Notes: generated from the sequence alone by a model not told the origin. A stretch of DNA of 64,000 nt from Dirofilaria immitis (GCA_024305405.1 JAKNDB010000110.1:1674001-1738000), one strand, 5' to 3'; numbered from the stretch's first letter, positions 38,801 to 52,452 are shown. Translations and numbers: made by a program.

Positions 38801-39581
38801 CAATTCAAAACATTTAGCTCCAACTAAAACTAACAAGCTGCCATGAATACAAAGAGAAATACATCCCGAAATATGTCATTTCACGGATTCACCTATTTAC
38901 ATATCAAGCCAAAGAGTGCTCGAAAATGCTTGGGCACATTGATATGTTACAAATATACATAAGCAAATGAAAACATCTTCGGAACTGCTCCTACATTGCC
39001 AGAATTTTCATTTCCCACAGAATTAATCTTTTTTTTCTTTTCATTAAGCAACCTTTTATTTAATTCGAGCTTCCTAACAAAACTAGAACAAAAAAAAAGC
39101 TTCCCTTTTGAATAAATAGTTTTATCCATCCTCCTTCCCAACTCCCTACTGCCTATCGGTATGCGATTTCTGGCAATGAAGAAATCGCTTCATAAAGGAA
39201 AATAGCATATATATATTTTCCTATGACATCTGCTCTTCTTCTACTTTACAAATAGATAACAAATTTGGATTTCATCAAATCATGAAGCACAAAACTGTCA
39301 AAGAACTATTACTTTGCCCTAAAACAATAGTCTAGTAGTGTTTCACAGCAATGCACGTCAGTCACGATTCTTAGTGCTTCGAAGATCCCAAAAGTTAGAT
39401 TGACTGGTTCCTATTCCTTACAGTTATTAAAACTATGGTGACAGCCCCATCGAAAAATTTATAAAACTGACCGGAATAAATTTTGACGAGAAATATGTAA
39501 CAAGTAAAAGACCGAGGACGAAGGAAAAGGAGGGAAAAATATAAAAGGAGAAGGTGGGAAGAAATGCCCATAAATCTTCAC
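35815..39581. promoter_or_regulatory. Upstream region of the MATH gene, with CT tract
   Basis: This stretch separates the MATH gene start from the 3' end of the DUF4211-like gene. The first kilobase is less AT-rich than the flanks and pyrimidine-rich on the plus strand, and it carries the CT/CTC tract at 36270-36308. I found no exon. It most likely holds the 5' untranslated region and promoter. No TATA position is claimed. Confidence 0.45.
36270..36308. repeat. (CT)n followed by (CTC)n tract
   Basis: About 20 bases of pure CT repeat continue into CTC units, about 460 bp upstream of the MATH gene start. On the coding strand it is a GA repeat, a type of element often found in nematode and insect promoters. 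No function is shown. Confidence 0.9.
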
Positions 39582-39587
39582 TTTATT
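39582..39587 (-). terminator. Candidate AATAAA polyadenylation signal
   Basis: TTTATT on the plus strand is AATAAA on the coding strand, about 200 bases after the TGA at 39785. Its position fits a 3' untranslated region of usual length. The motif is common by chance in AT-rich DNA. Confidence 0.4.
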
Positions 39588-39784
39588 TAATAACTATCAT
39601 TATGACTAACACCAGCTTAGATAGTTAGATGAACTGTGAAAAGTTAGCTTCTAATATATAAGTTACTGAAACTTGCATCTATTTGAAGCTTAAATTCTGC
39701 AATTCCCATATTTTATCGAGTATTTGCATAGGCTTCTATAATTGAAATATCGAACATTCCTTCTCAAATTCCGAAATATATGCA

Positions 39785-42700
39785 TCAACAAGCATTCATT
39801 TCAATTTTTCTCCATAGATCAGCATATTCACTGACAACCTGAAAACGAAAAACAGCTCATTGTATATTATTAATTTTAAAAGAAAAACAGCTCATTGTAT
39901 ATTATTAATTTTATTGATCAAAATCTATTGCCAATAACTAGCTGCGACGATAATATTCAGGAACTAAAAGTCTGATGACTTACTGAACGCAGCCATATCG
40001 CATCATCCATGCAAGTTTCCACTACAAACTCTGACGACATATCCGTATTCCCGGCACTAACTTTCTCCAGCTGAAGAGAACAATGAAGAATATATTTACG
40101 CGATATAAAATTATATATAATCAATATAGAGTGATATAATTTTTTTACCTTATCTTCACAGTTCTTCAGGAGCATATATCGCATGTGATGTAATTTGTGA
40201 TAAATTCTCGACAGCTTTGCACAAGACGAACAAACCAGATATTCCTAAAAGAAAGTTTCAAAATACCAGTGAAACTTCAATCTAATGAAAGTGCTCATAG
40301 ATGTAAAGTGAGCTTGAAAGACTAGTTATGTTCTAAGAAATGATGAGAAAAGTTTCAATAAAATCCTTACCACCGCATGCAGTGGAGATCCAGATCCTGT
40401 ATAGCATACTTCCTCAGCCTCCAAAGTATCATAATCATAACCTTCATTACAAAACAACTGCACAACTTTCTCAACACCAGAAAGACCACAAGCCTAAAGA
40501 AATAATTTTCCTAACGTATATATAACAATGTATAAAATACTTAATACTTATATTAATTTTAAATTTATAACGTTTCAAAGTTCTTCACTACTGATATTGT
40601 ATTAATGAAATAAAGTAGATCAAAAAAAACATGACAATTTTCTTTCAAATGACCTAACTAACTATGACATTGAAAATTACTGGAGTAAATTAATTAATTA
40701 TTATAATGCAACATAAATTGAAAAATCTAAAGATTAGATTACCTGACAACTTAAGCCACTGCCCTCCGAGTCGCATATCACGCATGATGAATAAAAATGA
40801 AGTAAATCCAAATATCGCTGAACCCATTTCACTCGTAACTGCACTTTCTCCTTTCGTTCTTGGTTTAATTTATCAATGCCATTCAGAGCACATAAATAAT
40901 TCCAATCTATAATTCGATATAGTAAAAGCAAAAATAACGAGCATACTAGTATATCTGCTGGTATTAATTGACAATATCTGCTGCTAACGACTAAAAATTT
41001 TCTGGAAAATCCATCAAAATTGATAAGAAAAAACGAATTATAAAATACAAATTAAATTTACGTAAAATTATGTTTCGCAACAATTTTGATTTAAATCTCA
41101 GAGGAAACTGTTTTAGGAAATAAAACCAATCTCCTTCCTTCTTTTGCATGACAGCATTTTCATGTAACTTATCTGTTATTGTCAAATAGATTACATGGAT
41201 TAGCATATACAAACTTCCTTACCACTTTTTTGCCTTACTGTCTGCAGGAATGTCATATCAAGTGCATGATTAAGCATCGCTTTCACATATACAGCCATTT
41301 GCTTTCGTATTGGATCGTCTGCAAAAGATCTTTCTGCTCCGGAGCTATTCCTGAATTGCCTGAAATGGTATATGTTCATATTCAGCAGCAAAAATTACTG
41401 TCTGCTTTATATTTAACTAACAATGAAGAAAAGACAATGTCGGAGAAAAAGAAGACATAATGTGTAACTAAAGAGAGTATAACTTTTTAACCATAAAATT
41501 AAAAATGACTGCCGCCGGTTAAGCGATATGGAACTTTGCACACCCAACTATCAATGAGGTTTGACGATCGATCGTTGTGCGATGGTCATCAGGAAATGCA
41601 TAGAATGAACAAATGGCTTTGCTGATGTTACAGCAACTGAACTACTTCACTAGTAAAAAATTACCTGAGGGTCGCTCTTCATATTCGATGCTAATTGCCG
41701 GAAACATGTCTAACAACGGCATTTCTGGCTGGACTATGGACTCTGAACGGCTGTGCTTGATGAAGCGTACCCGTACAACAATATAGCTGTCAGCAATCTG
41801 ATCGCACCAACCAGAATACTAGAATAAATTGATTAGTTATACAGGGTGCTTCCGGGATTGATCCTTAGAACGAGTTTTTCAAAATAAAAACAAAAAACAA
41901 AAATTCTATAAGAACTTTCGCGTAACAACATCATGTATGAAAAGCAAATTAATGAAAACAAATATCAAGAAGAAAGTGTAAAAAAGCAGTTATAGTAAGA
42001 ACAGGAAACTGAAATTTTTAAAGGTTTGCAAACCGTAGAACTGTTCCTGTAAGCTATTTTGCCATCGAGATTGAAAGGTGGATATTTCTGCAGTAAATTC
42101 TGATTATCAACTCTCCAGAGAGGACAATCTTCTTTCAAAATATCAGCTTTGCAAACTACGAATGTTCCCTTCTGAATAAAAAACAGAAATAGAAAATCAA
42201 AAGTAAACAAAATTAGTAGCAAACGCTGAATGAAATGTGATATATTATCACTAAAACAAATTGCGTGTATAAAACCAACTAACATAACGCATACACCACC
42301 TTTGAATACAAGATTAGCTGATAAACAACATGAAGTTTAAATTTAGGATACGAATAAGAAATATTAAAAGTCACCGCTAAATGTCCCTCTACTGGATGAA
42401 ATTTTGACAGAACGCTGTGCTGTGACGATTCCGGATGTTTGCTGTGTCCATCATTACTTTCAAACGACACAGAAGAATTCCGATCTCGGTAGTGTTCTAT
42501 AATAAGGACAAAATGCCAGAAACATTCGGCAGTCATATTAATAAAATGATAAAGATAATGCTAATATTAATAAATACTTTATATGCTTACACTAGACAGA
42601 TTCTTTTTGTTGTCTTATAATCTAAAGTTGCTTTCAAATAGATAAAAATCAATAATAAGCTAGACTATATTATAATATAGTGAACCTGATTCCACACGAT

Positions 42701-45700
42701 TTCCTCTCTCTCGTTCCAGTGCATTATGAGACGTCGCTTTTTACTGAAAAAGGGCGTTTCTTTGTTTACACTCTCTGATGTGCTCCAATGTCCATCTTGT
42801 CTGTTCGTAAATTCTTCCTCGCAACTTGAAAAACACTTACTAAAGTGCAAACAACAAAAGACGATTATTCCAAAAATAAGTCTTAAGCATGATGAACATC
42901 ACTGTGAAAGATAAATGCCTGCGCATGCAATATTGCTGCCAGAATCATCTCGATAAACCTGCCAAAATTATTACAATGATCTGATGTAAACGTGCGGCAT
43001 GCTTAAGTGTGCTATATTTAGTTTATGCTATGTATATTATATTTAGTTCAGCATAAAATCTTATTATGTAAATAAACGACCTAAATATTACAATAATGAT
43101 ATAATACTTCAGCTTACTCAGATGGATGTCGTTTCTTTTTATGGTGATGTTTATGTTTACGTTTTTTTCTTTTTCCCTCTTGAATCCGAACCAACCCATT
43201 CGTGATCACTGTCTCTTTTCTTTCGCTTTCTTCTCTTCTTCTTTGGTTTCTCATACTCCATAGTATTCTCGTCGATTGACCTTCGGGGCAATCTGATCAA
43301 CAACTTCGGAAGAGGTTGCTCCAATTGCGCTCTAAAAAAAATAATGCTCAATCATCAAATGACTTCAAAAATATTACACATGATACCATAGATCGAAGAG
43401 TGCAATAATTATACAATAAAGTTTTTGAAAATCTACAACATGACGAAAGAAGGAGAAAAAATGAAACGAAGAGAGATGGAGGATGAAGTCAAGTTGCCAA
43501 CAAACGTGAAGTAGGGCCAAATCACGATACTGAAAATTGTGATAAAGAAATTTCGATTTTTAAAATTTTTAAAAACTAAAATCAATAGGAAAGAAGAACA
43601 GTATCGAGTCATTTGAATTTTGATTCAAATTGAACTTCGTACTAAAATATATTTAAAGAAAGAAACGGACCCATTTTCCGTGCTGCAATCGATTTTCGGT
43701 TCCACTCTAATCGTAATCACCGATGGCCCCGTTTGCTGCTCATTTTTGGCAGTTTCTTTATCACCAAGAGATTTCGTTTTTAAGAAGCCAAATGATGAAC
43801 GATGCTGCTTACGGCGTAACAATAAATCGACTATTGTTTGCGGTTCCGCTACCTTTTGACCTATAAAATCAATAATGATAAGTCTTGAAGACTTTTATCA
43901 CAATTTTTAAGAAGGAGAAAAAATTTACTTGATGAACTTTCTGTGCGATGTTCATTGACAGAAGCAGGTGGCAATAAAGGAGTTGAAGGCACGGATGGTC
44001 TTTCTGATGCAGCTGAGTGTCGCTTTTTAGGCACAACATGTCTCCACAAATCCTGAAATCTACCGACTGAAAATGCAATTATAGATACCGGAAACTTATT
44101 TTTCTCGAAAATAAAATTTCCATGTTATAACTGCACAGAATTACATAAATAAGGAAAAAATTGAAATGGTTCAATAAACAGAAATCTGAGAAATCCCTTC
44201 TCTTTCTTTCTATTTATATATATATACCTGCTGGTAATGCGGTTCATCACTTCCGATTTTCGTTTTAAGCTCTGGATGGGCACTGTTTATTCGTGCAAGT
44301 CTCTGTGCAACTTCCGCCTCTAGTCTTTGCTCTCGCAGCTGTATCTCAGATACGGTTGCGCCAGATGGTAGTGGTTTGCTTTCCTCCTCATCATCCTTGA
44401 AACTGTATGCGTCATCGAGAGCTAAAATCACTATTTATTAAATAAGGAATTCAATCTGCCTGCCAAGCGAAAGTGTTGTCTTATTTGTACACTTCGATTG
44501 TTTCCAGTCTTCAGCTTCAAATTAGAACTTCAATGAAGTTTTCATTTAAATTTTTGAAATCTACCATGTAAATTTTCCATTTCAAATTAAATGATATTAC
44601 ATCCTTTTCATCTTCATTTCAAATGGAGAGGAATACAATGGCAATTAATTCTAGACCCCAAACCAAAAATATTTTGTTTTGCAATCTTACAGTCATTACC
44701 GAAGATTATTTTATACATAATTCACCGTACGCAGCAAAGTCTATAATCAAGGATACACAAATCACGGGTAAAGCGATTCATACGGATTTTTGAAAATTGT
44801 ATTATCAATTAATTTATAGATTAGTAAAATTGAATATAGCAGTTAATTATCAAGAATAAGTAATAGTCTCGAATTTGACAATCTGACTTAAATTTTAGTT
44901 CAATTTTTTTGGATGACTGACCCGTATTTAATAGCCAAGTAATTTTCCCTAACTACATCATTACATTTAAAATAAACTTCCATTATACTAAGCGCGCTAC
45001 AATAAGCGATTCTCAAACATTTTCAATAGAAAATTTAATTCAATAGAAATTCGATAAATATAAATGCATAAATCGGTTACCATGTTCTTCAGCCTTGCGC
45101 ACGGACTGCAAGAATGATTTTGATTTCTGTTTGTAAACAGGAACTTTATTTGATTTGTTCTTTTTTCTGTTGGTGGCATGAATAGAAAACGTGTTTTCGC
45201 GGAAGGAATCTCACTACGTGTGGGTCTTGGACGGAAAGCAGTAGTGCTGGTGGAAGCACTGGATGAAGGAAAGAAAAAATTGCATAATGCTGATGAAACA
45301 CCGCCTGAGGTGGATGGTGTCGGAGAATCTGGAGGTGTGAACTACAAACAAATTGTCTTTATGAACACCGTAGTAATGAAAATACGAAATGTTACAACCA
45401 AATCATAATTCCAAAAATCTTTTTCGATGAAATTCTACAAAAATTTCACATAATTGCAAATTTTGAAAGTAACGATTTAGATTTAACGCTAACAAAAACG
45501 TTTACCTGGACAGGACTAAGGCTGATTTTGTGGTCATCAGTAGTATCTGCTTTCGTCATCAGTATTGGATCAAGTGCTTGAAGCGGCTTTGAAATCTTAG
45601 ACACAGGTGTTGATGTAGCATCTTTCTTGGCAACAAGTGAAAGAAGTCTATCCAATTCCTTATCTGCATCGGCTAGTTCCTTTTCTCTTTTTAGCTTGAT

Positions 45701-48614
45701 CTTTTCTCGAATTTTTGGTGTTACAAGTTGCGAGACGCTGAAATTTTTAAATTCTCACTACAGTTCCGTTTTAATAACTATCATATCAAAAATAACTCCA
45801 TTTTTTTCGGATTTTACGAGTAACAGCTATAAAGAAAGCCACCCAATTCACGTTATATATCAATCCTTTTTTCCTAAGTCATTTTCTTCTTTATTTCCAC
45901 CACAGACAAAATACAGTGCTTTACACAATGTAATTGACAATGTTATATTTCTTCATATGCTTATGCAGTGTCACAAATACTGTAGTTTTTCTCGTGACGC
46001 AGGATAACCTATAGATCATGAAACATTACACTGACGAAAATCTTTAACACTTACTTCATCGGCAGTTTAGTTGCACCAGCTGCTGTCGATGGTTCGTTTA
46101 AGAAAAGTCGATGCATTACAGTCGGATCCATTTCATCTAGAACGGAATGCATAACATCCTTTTCAGCAACAGACGACCCGCTAAACAAGTCAATATCGGC
46201 AAGATCTATACTGGACCACGGTAAATCCTCCAAATTATTATTGTCTGCGCCATTTTCATGAGGTGTGCTCTGAAAACATAAGCGAAAAACAACTGAATCA
46301 TAAAACTTTGTTCATGAGAATGTTGAAAGGTGATGATGCATTTTGATACTTCAATCTTATAATATAACTATAATTTTTTTGTCAAACATTAATTACCGAT
46401 GTTTGTTGAACTATTGATGAACTTTGATCAACTTCAGTAGAGGTTCCAAGTGCAGTGACATTTCGTACATTAGAAGGTATAGCACGCAGCTCCGTTGAAC
46501 GATTTGCAACACCTGCATCGAGTGTTTTCTGCTCTGCAGATGAATTACGCGAACCAACCGGCATGGCAGAGATCTATGGAATAAATAACATGATGTATAA
46601 ACCTTAATGCCCATTTTAACGACCAATGAGAAATCGAATTAATATGGAAATTTTCTCATCATTTTTAAGCAACCAATAAAACAAATACCTGTGCAGGAGA
46701 CTGTGCACTGGATGAATCATTCCCGCGCGGCATGACGTAACTGGAGCTACTTTGTTGTGAACATGGTCGCATGGTGCTAACTGTTTCCGGCATTGGTGTT
46801 TTCCCTACGGAGCCCGGTAAATGATCAACTGAACCAACGCTTGAATGATTGGGAACGGAAGATGGATCCATGGAAGACGTCGAACAAGGTCTCATTTCGG
46901 TTGAGCAGTGGCTTTGGATGGAAGCTGGCTGCCTATCAATTACAAGCATTGCGCTGGCTGGAGAAGATTGTGTCGATGTCATAGCAGCATTCGGTTGTTG
47001 ACTTCGCTGCTGCGGGGTTGAGGGTTGTGAGCTTAGGTTATGCACATTATTATTCTCCACCTTACAACAAAAATTATCTGAAATAAAATTTATAATTCAA
47101 TAACGGAAGTTTCGAATCTTGAATAATTAATTTCACACATTTAAGAATTTTAAGCTGAAAGAGTATCGGCAATATCTAAATGAATGCTTACCTGTATTGA
47201 CAGGCACAGCGGAAGATGGGATAACAGCGCTGTTGGTTGCAATACTGTTTTGTACTGTAAGCTCAATTTCCGGATTAAGAGTTCCTGCTTCACTTAAATA
47301 CACAAGTCTTATATTCAAAAAATAAATTCTTTGTTTCATAATAGTTTAGTCAATTTATTCTGATTTTTTCTTTGTTAAGTGATAAGACTTAGCGACGAAA
47401 ACAGAACATTCAAAAGCTGTTTTTAAATAAATATCTACTACGATTTTCACTTAATTATGAGAAAAGATCAAATTACTGCTGTCAAATCCAAAAGAATGCA
47501 TCAAAAATACAGCTTTGACGCGAATCTCTGTATATGCTGCATACATCTTGATAAAAAGATAAAACTTGCTTTGGTTTTAAGGTTCCAGCGGAAAAACTGT
47601 ATACATTGGTAAAATAGCGGCAACCTTAGCCTAGAAAATTGTAGAAGACATGAAAAGAATCCTCATATTTTTGAAGCGGATAAAACTTTCAGAAAGATTT
47701 GTTATTATAGAGATAAATGTGCAAATTTTAATTTCATGATTCAAAACAAATGGATTTCAGCACAAAAAATGATTCAGCAAAATTGAACCATACTCAGAGG
47801 TAATGTTTCACAATGAAATTAATGCCGAAAACAAAACAAAATGATAAAGGAAGGAAGGACCTGTTCAAGCCAAGCAGTATTCGCATTTGGGGCAGGCGGC
47901 CAGCTAACTGCTGCGATATTATTGAGTTCGGCTGCAAACTGAGTACCCAAAGTCAGCTGCGAACTGTTCGGTAGCAAGCCTGCCGTACCTTGAGCTACCG
48001 ACAGTTCCTGAAGATGATGAAGTGTTGAGGCCAGTAATGGATTACTAACATTTCCAGCGGCTGGTGTTATGCCTAAACAATACGGATGTAAAAATAATTA
48101 ATTTACATAATAGTTGGTTCGGTTTTTATTCTCTTACAGTCAAATGGATGTCGATTTTACAGACTTTATAATATAATTTCAAAAAAAAGCTATTAATAAG
48201 TAAAAAGAAAACGATATTCGTGAATTGCTTAATCCTAATATTGTTTACTAGTGTTTCTACGCATACACCTTGTGTTTGCATAAATTAACGGAAAATATGT
48301 ACCGCATTTTTCTTTGAAAACATATCACATTGTGTTTTTATAAGAAAATGAGCTTTGGTAACAGCACTTCTAAGAAAATCTTAAGAAATTTCTTTCTTTG
48401 TATCTAGTGAATTATTGGCAATAATACTGAAGAAAGAATAAAAGATTAGGAGCTTTAATCTCAGAACATCTATTGAAATCTTGTTACAACTTATCAATAA
48501 ACACATAAGATTTTTATAGAAAGAAAAAAGCATACCTGAAAAAGTAGATGCAAACGATGGATTGGTAAATCCAGGGGGCAAAAGTGGATGAGATGATGTA
48601 TTCTGTTGTTCCAT
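39785..48614 (-). CDS. DUF4211-domain protein, PRR12/QSER1-like, 22 exons
   Basis: The start MEQQNTSSHPLLPPGF is at 48614 and TGA at 39785, about 1,200 codons. The first two thirds are disordered: Ser/Pro/Gln-rich exons (47077-46689, 46574-46397), an acidic patch DLPWSSIDLADIDLF, a charged helix IREKIKLKREKELADADKEL, a helix LREQRLEAEVAQRLARIN, and a very basic KPKKKRRKRKKR block (43331-43118). The last seven hundred or so bases of each transcript's coding part form a conserved domain: LLQKYPPF, YSGWCDQIADSYIVV, W-Q-RYLDLLH, CVICDSEG, CQACG and YHKLHHMRYMLL. In vertebrates PRR12 and QSER1 are nuclear, DNA-associated proteins; that role is inferred here. Missing bases are inferred at 45161-45166 and 42692-42693, and indels at 43162-43168, near 41285 and at the 47861/47292 junction. 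An AG about 10 bases before the ATG may be a trans-splice acceptor. Confidence 0.75.
39847..39914. repeat. Tandem duplication of about 32 bp in the last intron
   Basis: The sequence gaaaaacagctcattgtata and its AT-rich continuation occurs at 39847-39878 and again from 39882, a 35-base period. It sits a few bases inside the intron before the final coding exon (39838-39785). It looks like a recent slippage or an assembly duplication. Confidence 0.8.
40149..42496 (-). other. DUF4211-like C-terminal module with paired CxxC motifs
   Basis: Exons 42496-42375, 42171-42034, 41818-41665, 41359-41223, 40906-40743, 40493-40371 and 40244-40149 form one conserved-looking block. It contains GTFVVCKADILKEDCPLWRV, LLQKYPPFNLDGKIAYRN, TYSGWCDQIADSYIVVRVRF, CVICDSEGSGLSCQACG, EGYDYDTLEAEE and CSSCAKLSRIYHKLHHMRYM. 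The pattern C-x2-C, C-x2-C, YD..TLE, CxxC then YH.L.H..Y is what I remember for DUF4211 proteins from fungi to PRR12/QSER1. The cysteines suggest a zinc-binding site. Confidence 0.65.
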
Positions 48615-50520
48615 TCATGCACACCTATTCAAAGACCCGGAAAATAACCCCAACATATCCGGGAACACTTGTACAACAAATAGCAATACCCGTTAACGCA
48701 ATTAATGAATTCTAAAACAATTAAATCCCATGATATTTATCTGCTTTTCTTCTTAATGTTAGAATTTAAATGCAACAATATAAAAACATTTTCACATTTT
48801 CAATGAAATTTGCATGCATTTTAACTCACAGAATGCTTTATAATCATATCTACTTCATCTGTAATCAATTCACTATTCAACAAAAACCACAAAATTTTGC
48901 ATCAAAATAAAAATTTGTTGAATGGAAAAAAACAAAAGCAAGAGAATACTAGAAACAAGTAAAATACATAATCATTACTATTGTTGCATTTTGCAAGTTT
49001 AACATTATTATCATTTAACATTTAATAAGGCATTATGTCCCGGCGGCGCTCGCTACAAGCGATTTTTCCAGAAAACATTAAGTTCACATCTTTGTCTAAA
49101 TTTTTTACTGTTAAAACTAATGAAAAAGGTGAAGCTATATAGCAAAGCTATTATCGCCAACAGGATAGAGTCGAAAATTATTGAATCTATAATTCTTACA
49201 CTTCTCAAAGATTCTCTCGAAGGGACACTAAAAAAAGTACGACATCTAGGTAAAAAGTTGACCACCAACAAATAGAACAGGTTTTGATGATCACTGAAAA
49301 GCAAGCAACAGGCCACAACCTACCCTTTATTATCATTATGGATGGTATTGCGCCAGTAAGCAGTCTCAGATATTTTGCTTGCAATATGTATTTTGAAGTA
49401 GTTAATAAATATTGGGAATTGGGTGAAGGAATGCTGGAGAGAAATGAGGCAAATGATCCTTAAAAATACAAAAGTGATGAAAGTTGAAGATTTTTAAATG
49501 TTGCAAATGAATTAAACTATATTAGCCTATGGCCATCAGGATTTAAAAGCCCTTAACAAACGGATATGATGCGGTCTTTATCGTAATTTACTGGGAGCTA
49601 ACGCGAATGAATAACTGAGGAATATACCGAGAAAAATGAAAAAAATGAGAAGAAATCACTTAAACACACAATTATATTAGTTAATTAAAATAATTAGCCA
49701 AACATGATTGCATTGATTTTTGATCGCTGTCAAAAGAAAAATGAATAACAACTTATTGCTAATTCCTATCATTATTTTTCCTTCCTTTTGCTAGATATTT
49801 AGTAACTTTAATTGATCAAAATTCTCTTTGCGTACTAGAATGATTAGTATTATAATACATGAGCTAACTTGCGAAAGTGAAGAAAAAAGTTTTGTCATTT
49901 AATTGTTTGTTGCGACAGCAAAATTCAAACTATTCAATATTTAGCTGCCTGGTCGAATAGAAAAATGGGCAGATGATTTAACTGACGATAAAGCAAAATA
50001 CAAAAAGCCCTAATTAGTAGTCGAAAACCAAAAGAAACTATCGTTATCTGCAGGGAACATGTTATTTCAGATTTGATGTTTGCCTTATTTGCTCAATAAA
50101 TACGATGTTTGATTTTTTCATAAACTTTGATAAGCCGTATAAGTTGAACTGTCCGAACACTTCCTACAACAATAAGAATTAATCTCATAATGTTATTGTT
50201 CGAGCAAACAAATTCTTCCTTCTCGAACGAATCCAAATAAGAAAGATATAAAGTCCCCGAGAAAATGAGATGTCCCCGACGGACCGGTGCCTATTCACGA
50301 GCAACAAAGAGAATCCCTTACCCCTCCCTTCCCACCATCTCTTCCTGACCGCAGCACGCAAGCCTCGTCGCTCGCGTCCCTTTCCCCTCTCTGGCCCTCT
50401 CTGTTCTTCGTAGTCTTTTATGGATCCTTTTGATGCTTCTTCACGATTTATATTTGTAAAATCAATATCCCATATTGACGTGTAGATGTTACAGGAAGCA
50501 GGTAGAGTAGTCATGTGTCA
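48615..50520. promoter_or_regulatory. Upstream region of the DUF4211-like gene
   Basis: AT-rich DNA contains two unusually GC-rich spots: a short one at 49038-49060 (cccggcggcgctcgct) and a larger one at about 50270-50420. No coding exon was found. The larger patch reads open on the minus strand (50185-50514) because it is purine-rich there, and it includes a GTAAGG that could be a 5'-untranslated-exon donor. I interpret the region as promoter plus non-coding first exon, weakly. Confidence 0.4.
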
Positions 50521-52369
50521 CGGTTGGCGATACACGTACGTTTAGATCGTTTTGTACTTTTGGAAACGATAGAGGGGTATACATGTGAGGAATATACGAG
50601 ACTTTATCGATATTGCTTATTTCACGTTAGCGTTGCATGCCGCTTCTGCGTCACGTCAATAAGAATCTTGCGACCATATCTGATTATGACATCATTGCTA
50701 ATTTCCACATTCAAATAAAATCAGTGATTCAAAATGTCTTATGCTCTTATTCATCCCATAATCGGTGACACATTTCGTATTTGCTCAATAATTTACGCCT
50801 TTCCTTGATCATCGTACTTATCCACGCGTCATTTCTTACACACTCCGTTGTGGTACAAGTTATTAGTTTACGGGTTGTGTACTATTATTCAGTTTGCTTA
50901 CATGGTCAGCACTTTCTCAAATATCATGGTCATTCGTAGGTTTTTCTGGGAGAGAGATTAACCATTCATTTAAAGAAATGGTGAAATAACCGTTAGTACA
51001 ATGTCTTGATCCGAATATCTATAAATTAGTCGGAACTGATATCAAATATTGAGGTTTGATATAATAGGGAAATCTGTAGATAAGAGGTGAATGCATTAAT
51101 TTTGCATTTCAACCATTGTAGTTTGCACTTAGTTATACAATTAGCGTGACGTGATATCAGTTGTTAATGAATCATTAATGAACACCATGCGCCAATTGCT
51201 GTTCGCATTACAAGTTCATGATGCAAGATTATTATTTGCAAAAAAGAAACAGAATGATAATTTTTGGCTATTTAATTTTACAGACATGCGTTGTAATTGA
51301 ATTCGATTTCAGTTTTTATCATTTTAGACCAGAAATTGAAATTTAGATTTCATTTATAAAATTTCTCGCTATTAGCAGCAACATGGAAAATAATCAGTAC
51401 GTTTTGTTCATTTTTTCAAAAAAACATGAGTGGAGAAACAATTTAATAATATACTAATGATACTGTTATGGAAATATCTATACGATACCATCCAGATGAA
51501 TTGGATTACAGGTTCAAGCTTCGCAACTATTGCTGGCAAAAAACTTTGACAATATTTTGCCATTTTAAAAAATAAGGATTAAACGACTAACCACATTTTA
51601 TACCAAAGTTTTTCAACATCTTGATGATGAAACTGTCGTTTTTAAATTCATTTCGAAATAATCAATAGATGGAAATAGTGTTTAATAATGAATGAATACA
51701 GTAGGGATAGTATCGGGATGTGTTTAAGATCACATTTAATTAGAAGTTTTCCAGAAATTGCTCGCATCAATATAGCAAATTTAAAGTTTTTGAGACTTAT
51801 AATTTGGAATCTATCTAACAGAGTAATAATTTCTAAATTGCTTCGGAAGTTGATTTTGGAGTAAAAAAGATTGGAAGAGTGTTCTTCCTTTCAAAAATTT
51901 CGAAGTTGAAAGAAATGTAAGTATCTCTATGGGCATATGTTAGTAATATTAACGCATAGCGATAATAATAATATGGTATTCAGTAAAATGACTGGTCAAA
52001 TCGAAATTTGTGAGTGACAATGGATAATTCCTTTCCATTTAATTATTCTTAAAATTTAAAAGATTTAGAAATTGTTGAAATGAAGAAAGGCATTCGTCAT
52101 TTTTGGAATCCGCGAGTAGATTAATGTTTTAGGATACTGAAGATTACCAGATGTACAAAATTTCACTGTTCTGAAATTTCAGTTCTAAAATCTCGGTACT
52201 CTGCAATATTAATTAAAGTCTAACAAAAATTATGGTGTATTAGCAATTATTTTTTTTCAGTTGCTTGTTCATCTGTAATTGCTGGACATCGGCAGTATCG
52301 GAATAAATTTCTGCGTTTCTATTTTATCGGGATTTCTAAACAGTTTAACGAGATTTTCTGGGAACCCAG

Positions 52370-52452
52370 TTAATTGAAGGATATGATGGAGTATGAATAT
52401 TATATATATAATTAATTGAAGAATATGATAGAGTATGAATATTATATTATGA
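52370..52452. repeat. Two tandem copies of a 42-bp AT-rich unit
   Basis: Copies begin at 52370 and 52412. Each contains ttaattgaag, atatgat, agtatgaatattata. They differ at about two positions. Confidence 0.75.

Noticed and set aside
46793..46984. Plus-strand frame reading WERKMDPWKTSNKVSFRLSS
   Set aside because: Exact antisense of the Ser/Gln-rich exon 47077-46689, whose splice sites and phase fit the flanking exons.
50185..50514. Minus-strand frame of 109 codons, Arg/Gly/Glu-rich
   Set aside because: Open only because the DNA is purine-rich on that strand; no family motif and no joining exons.
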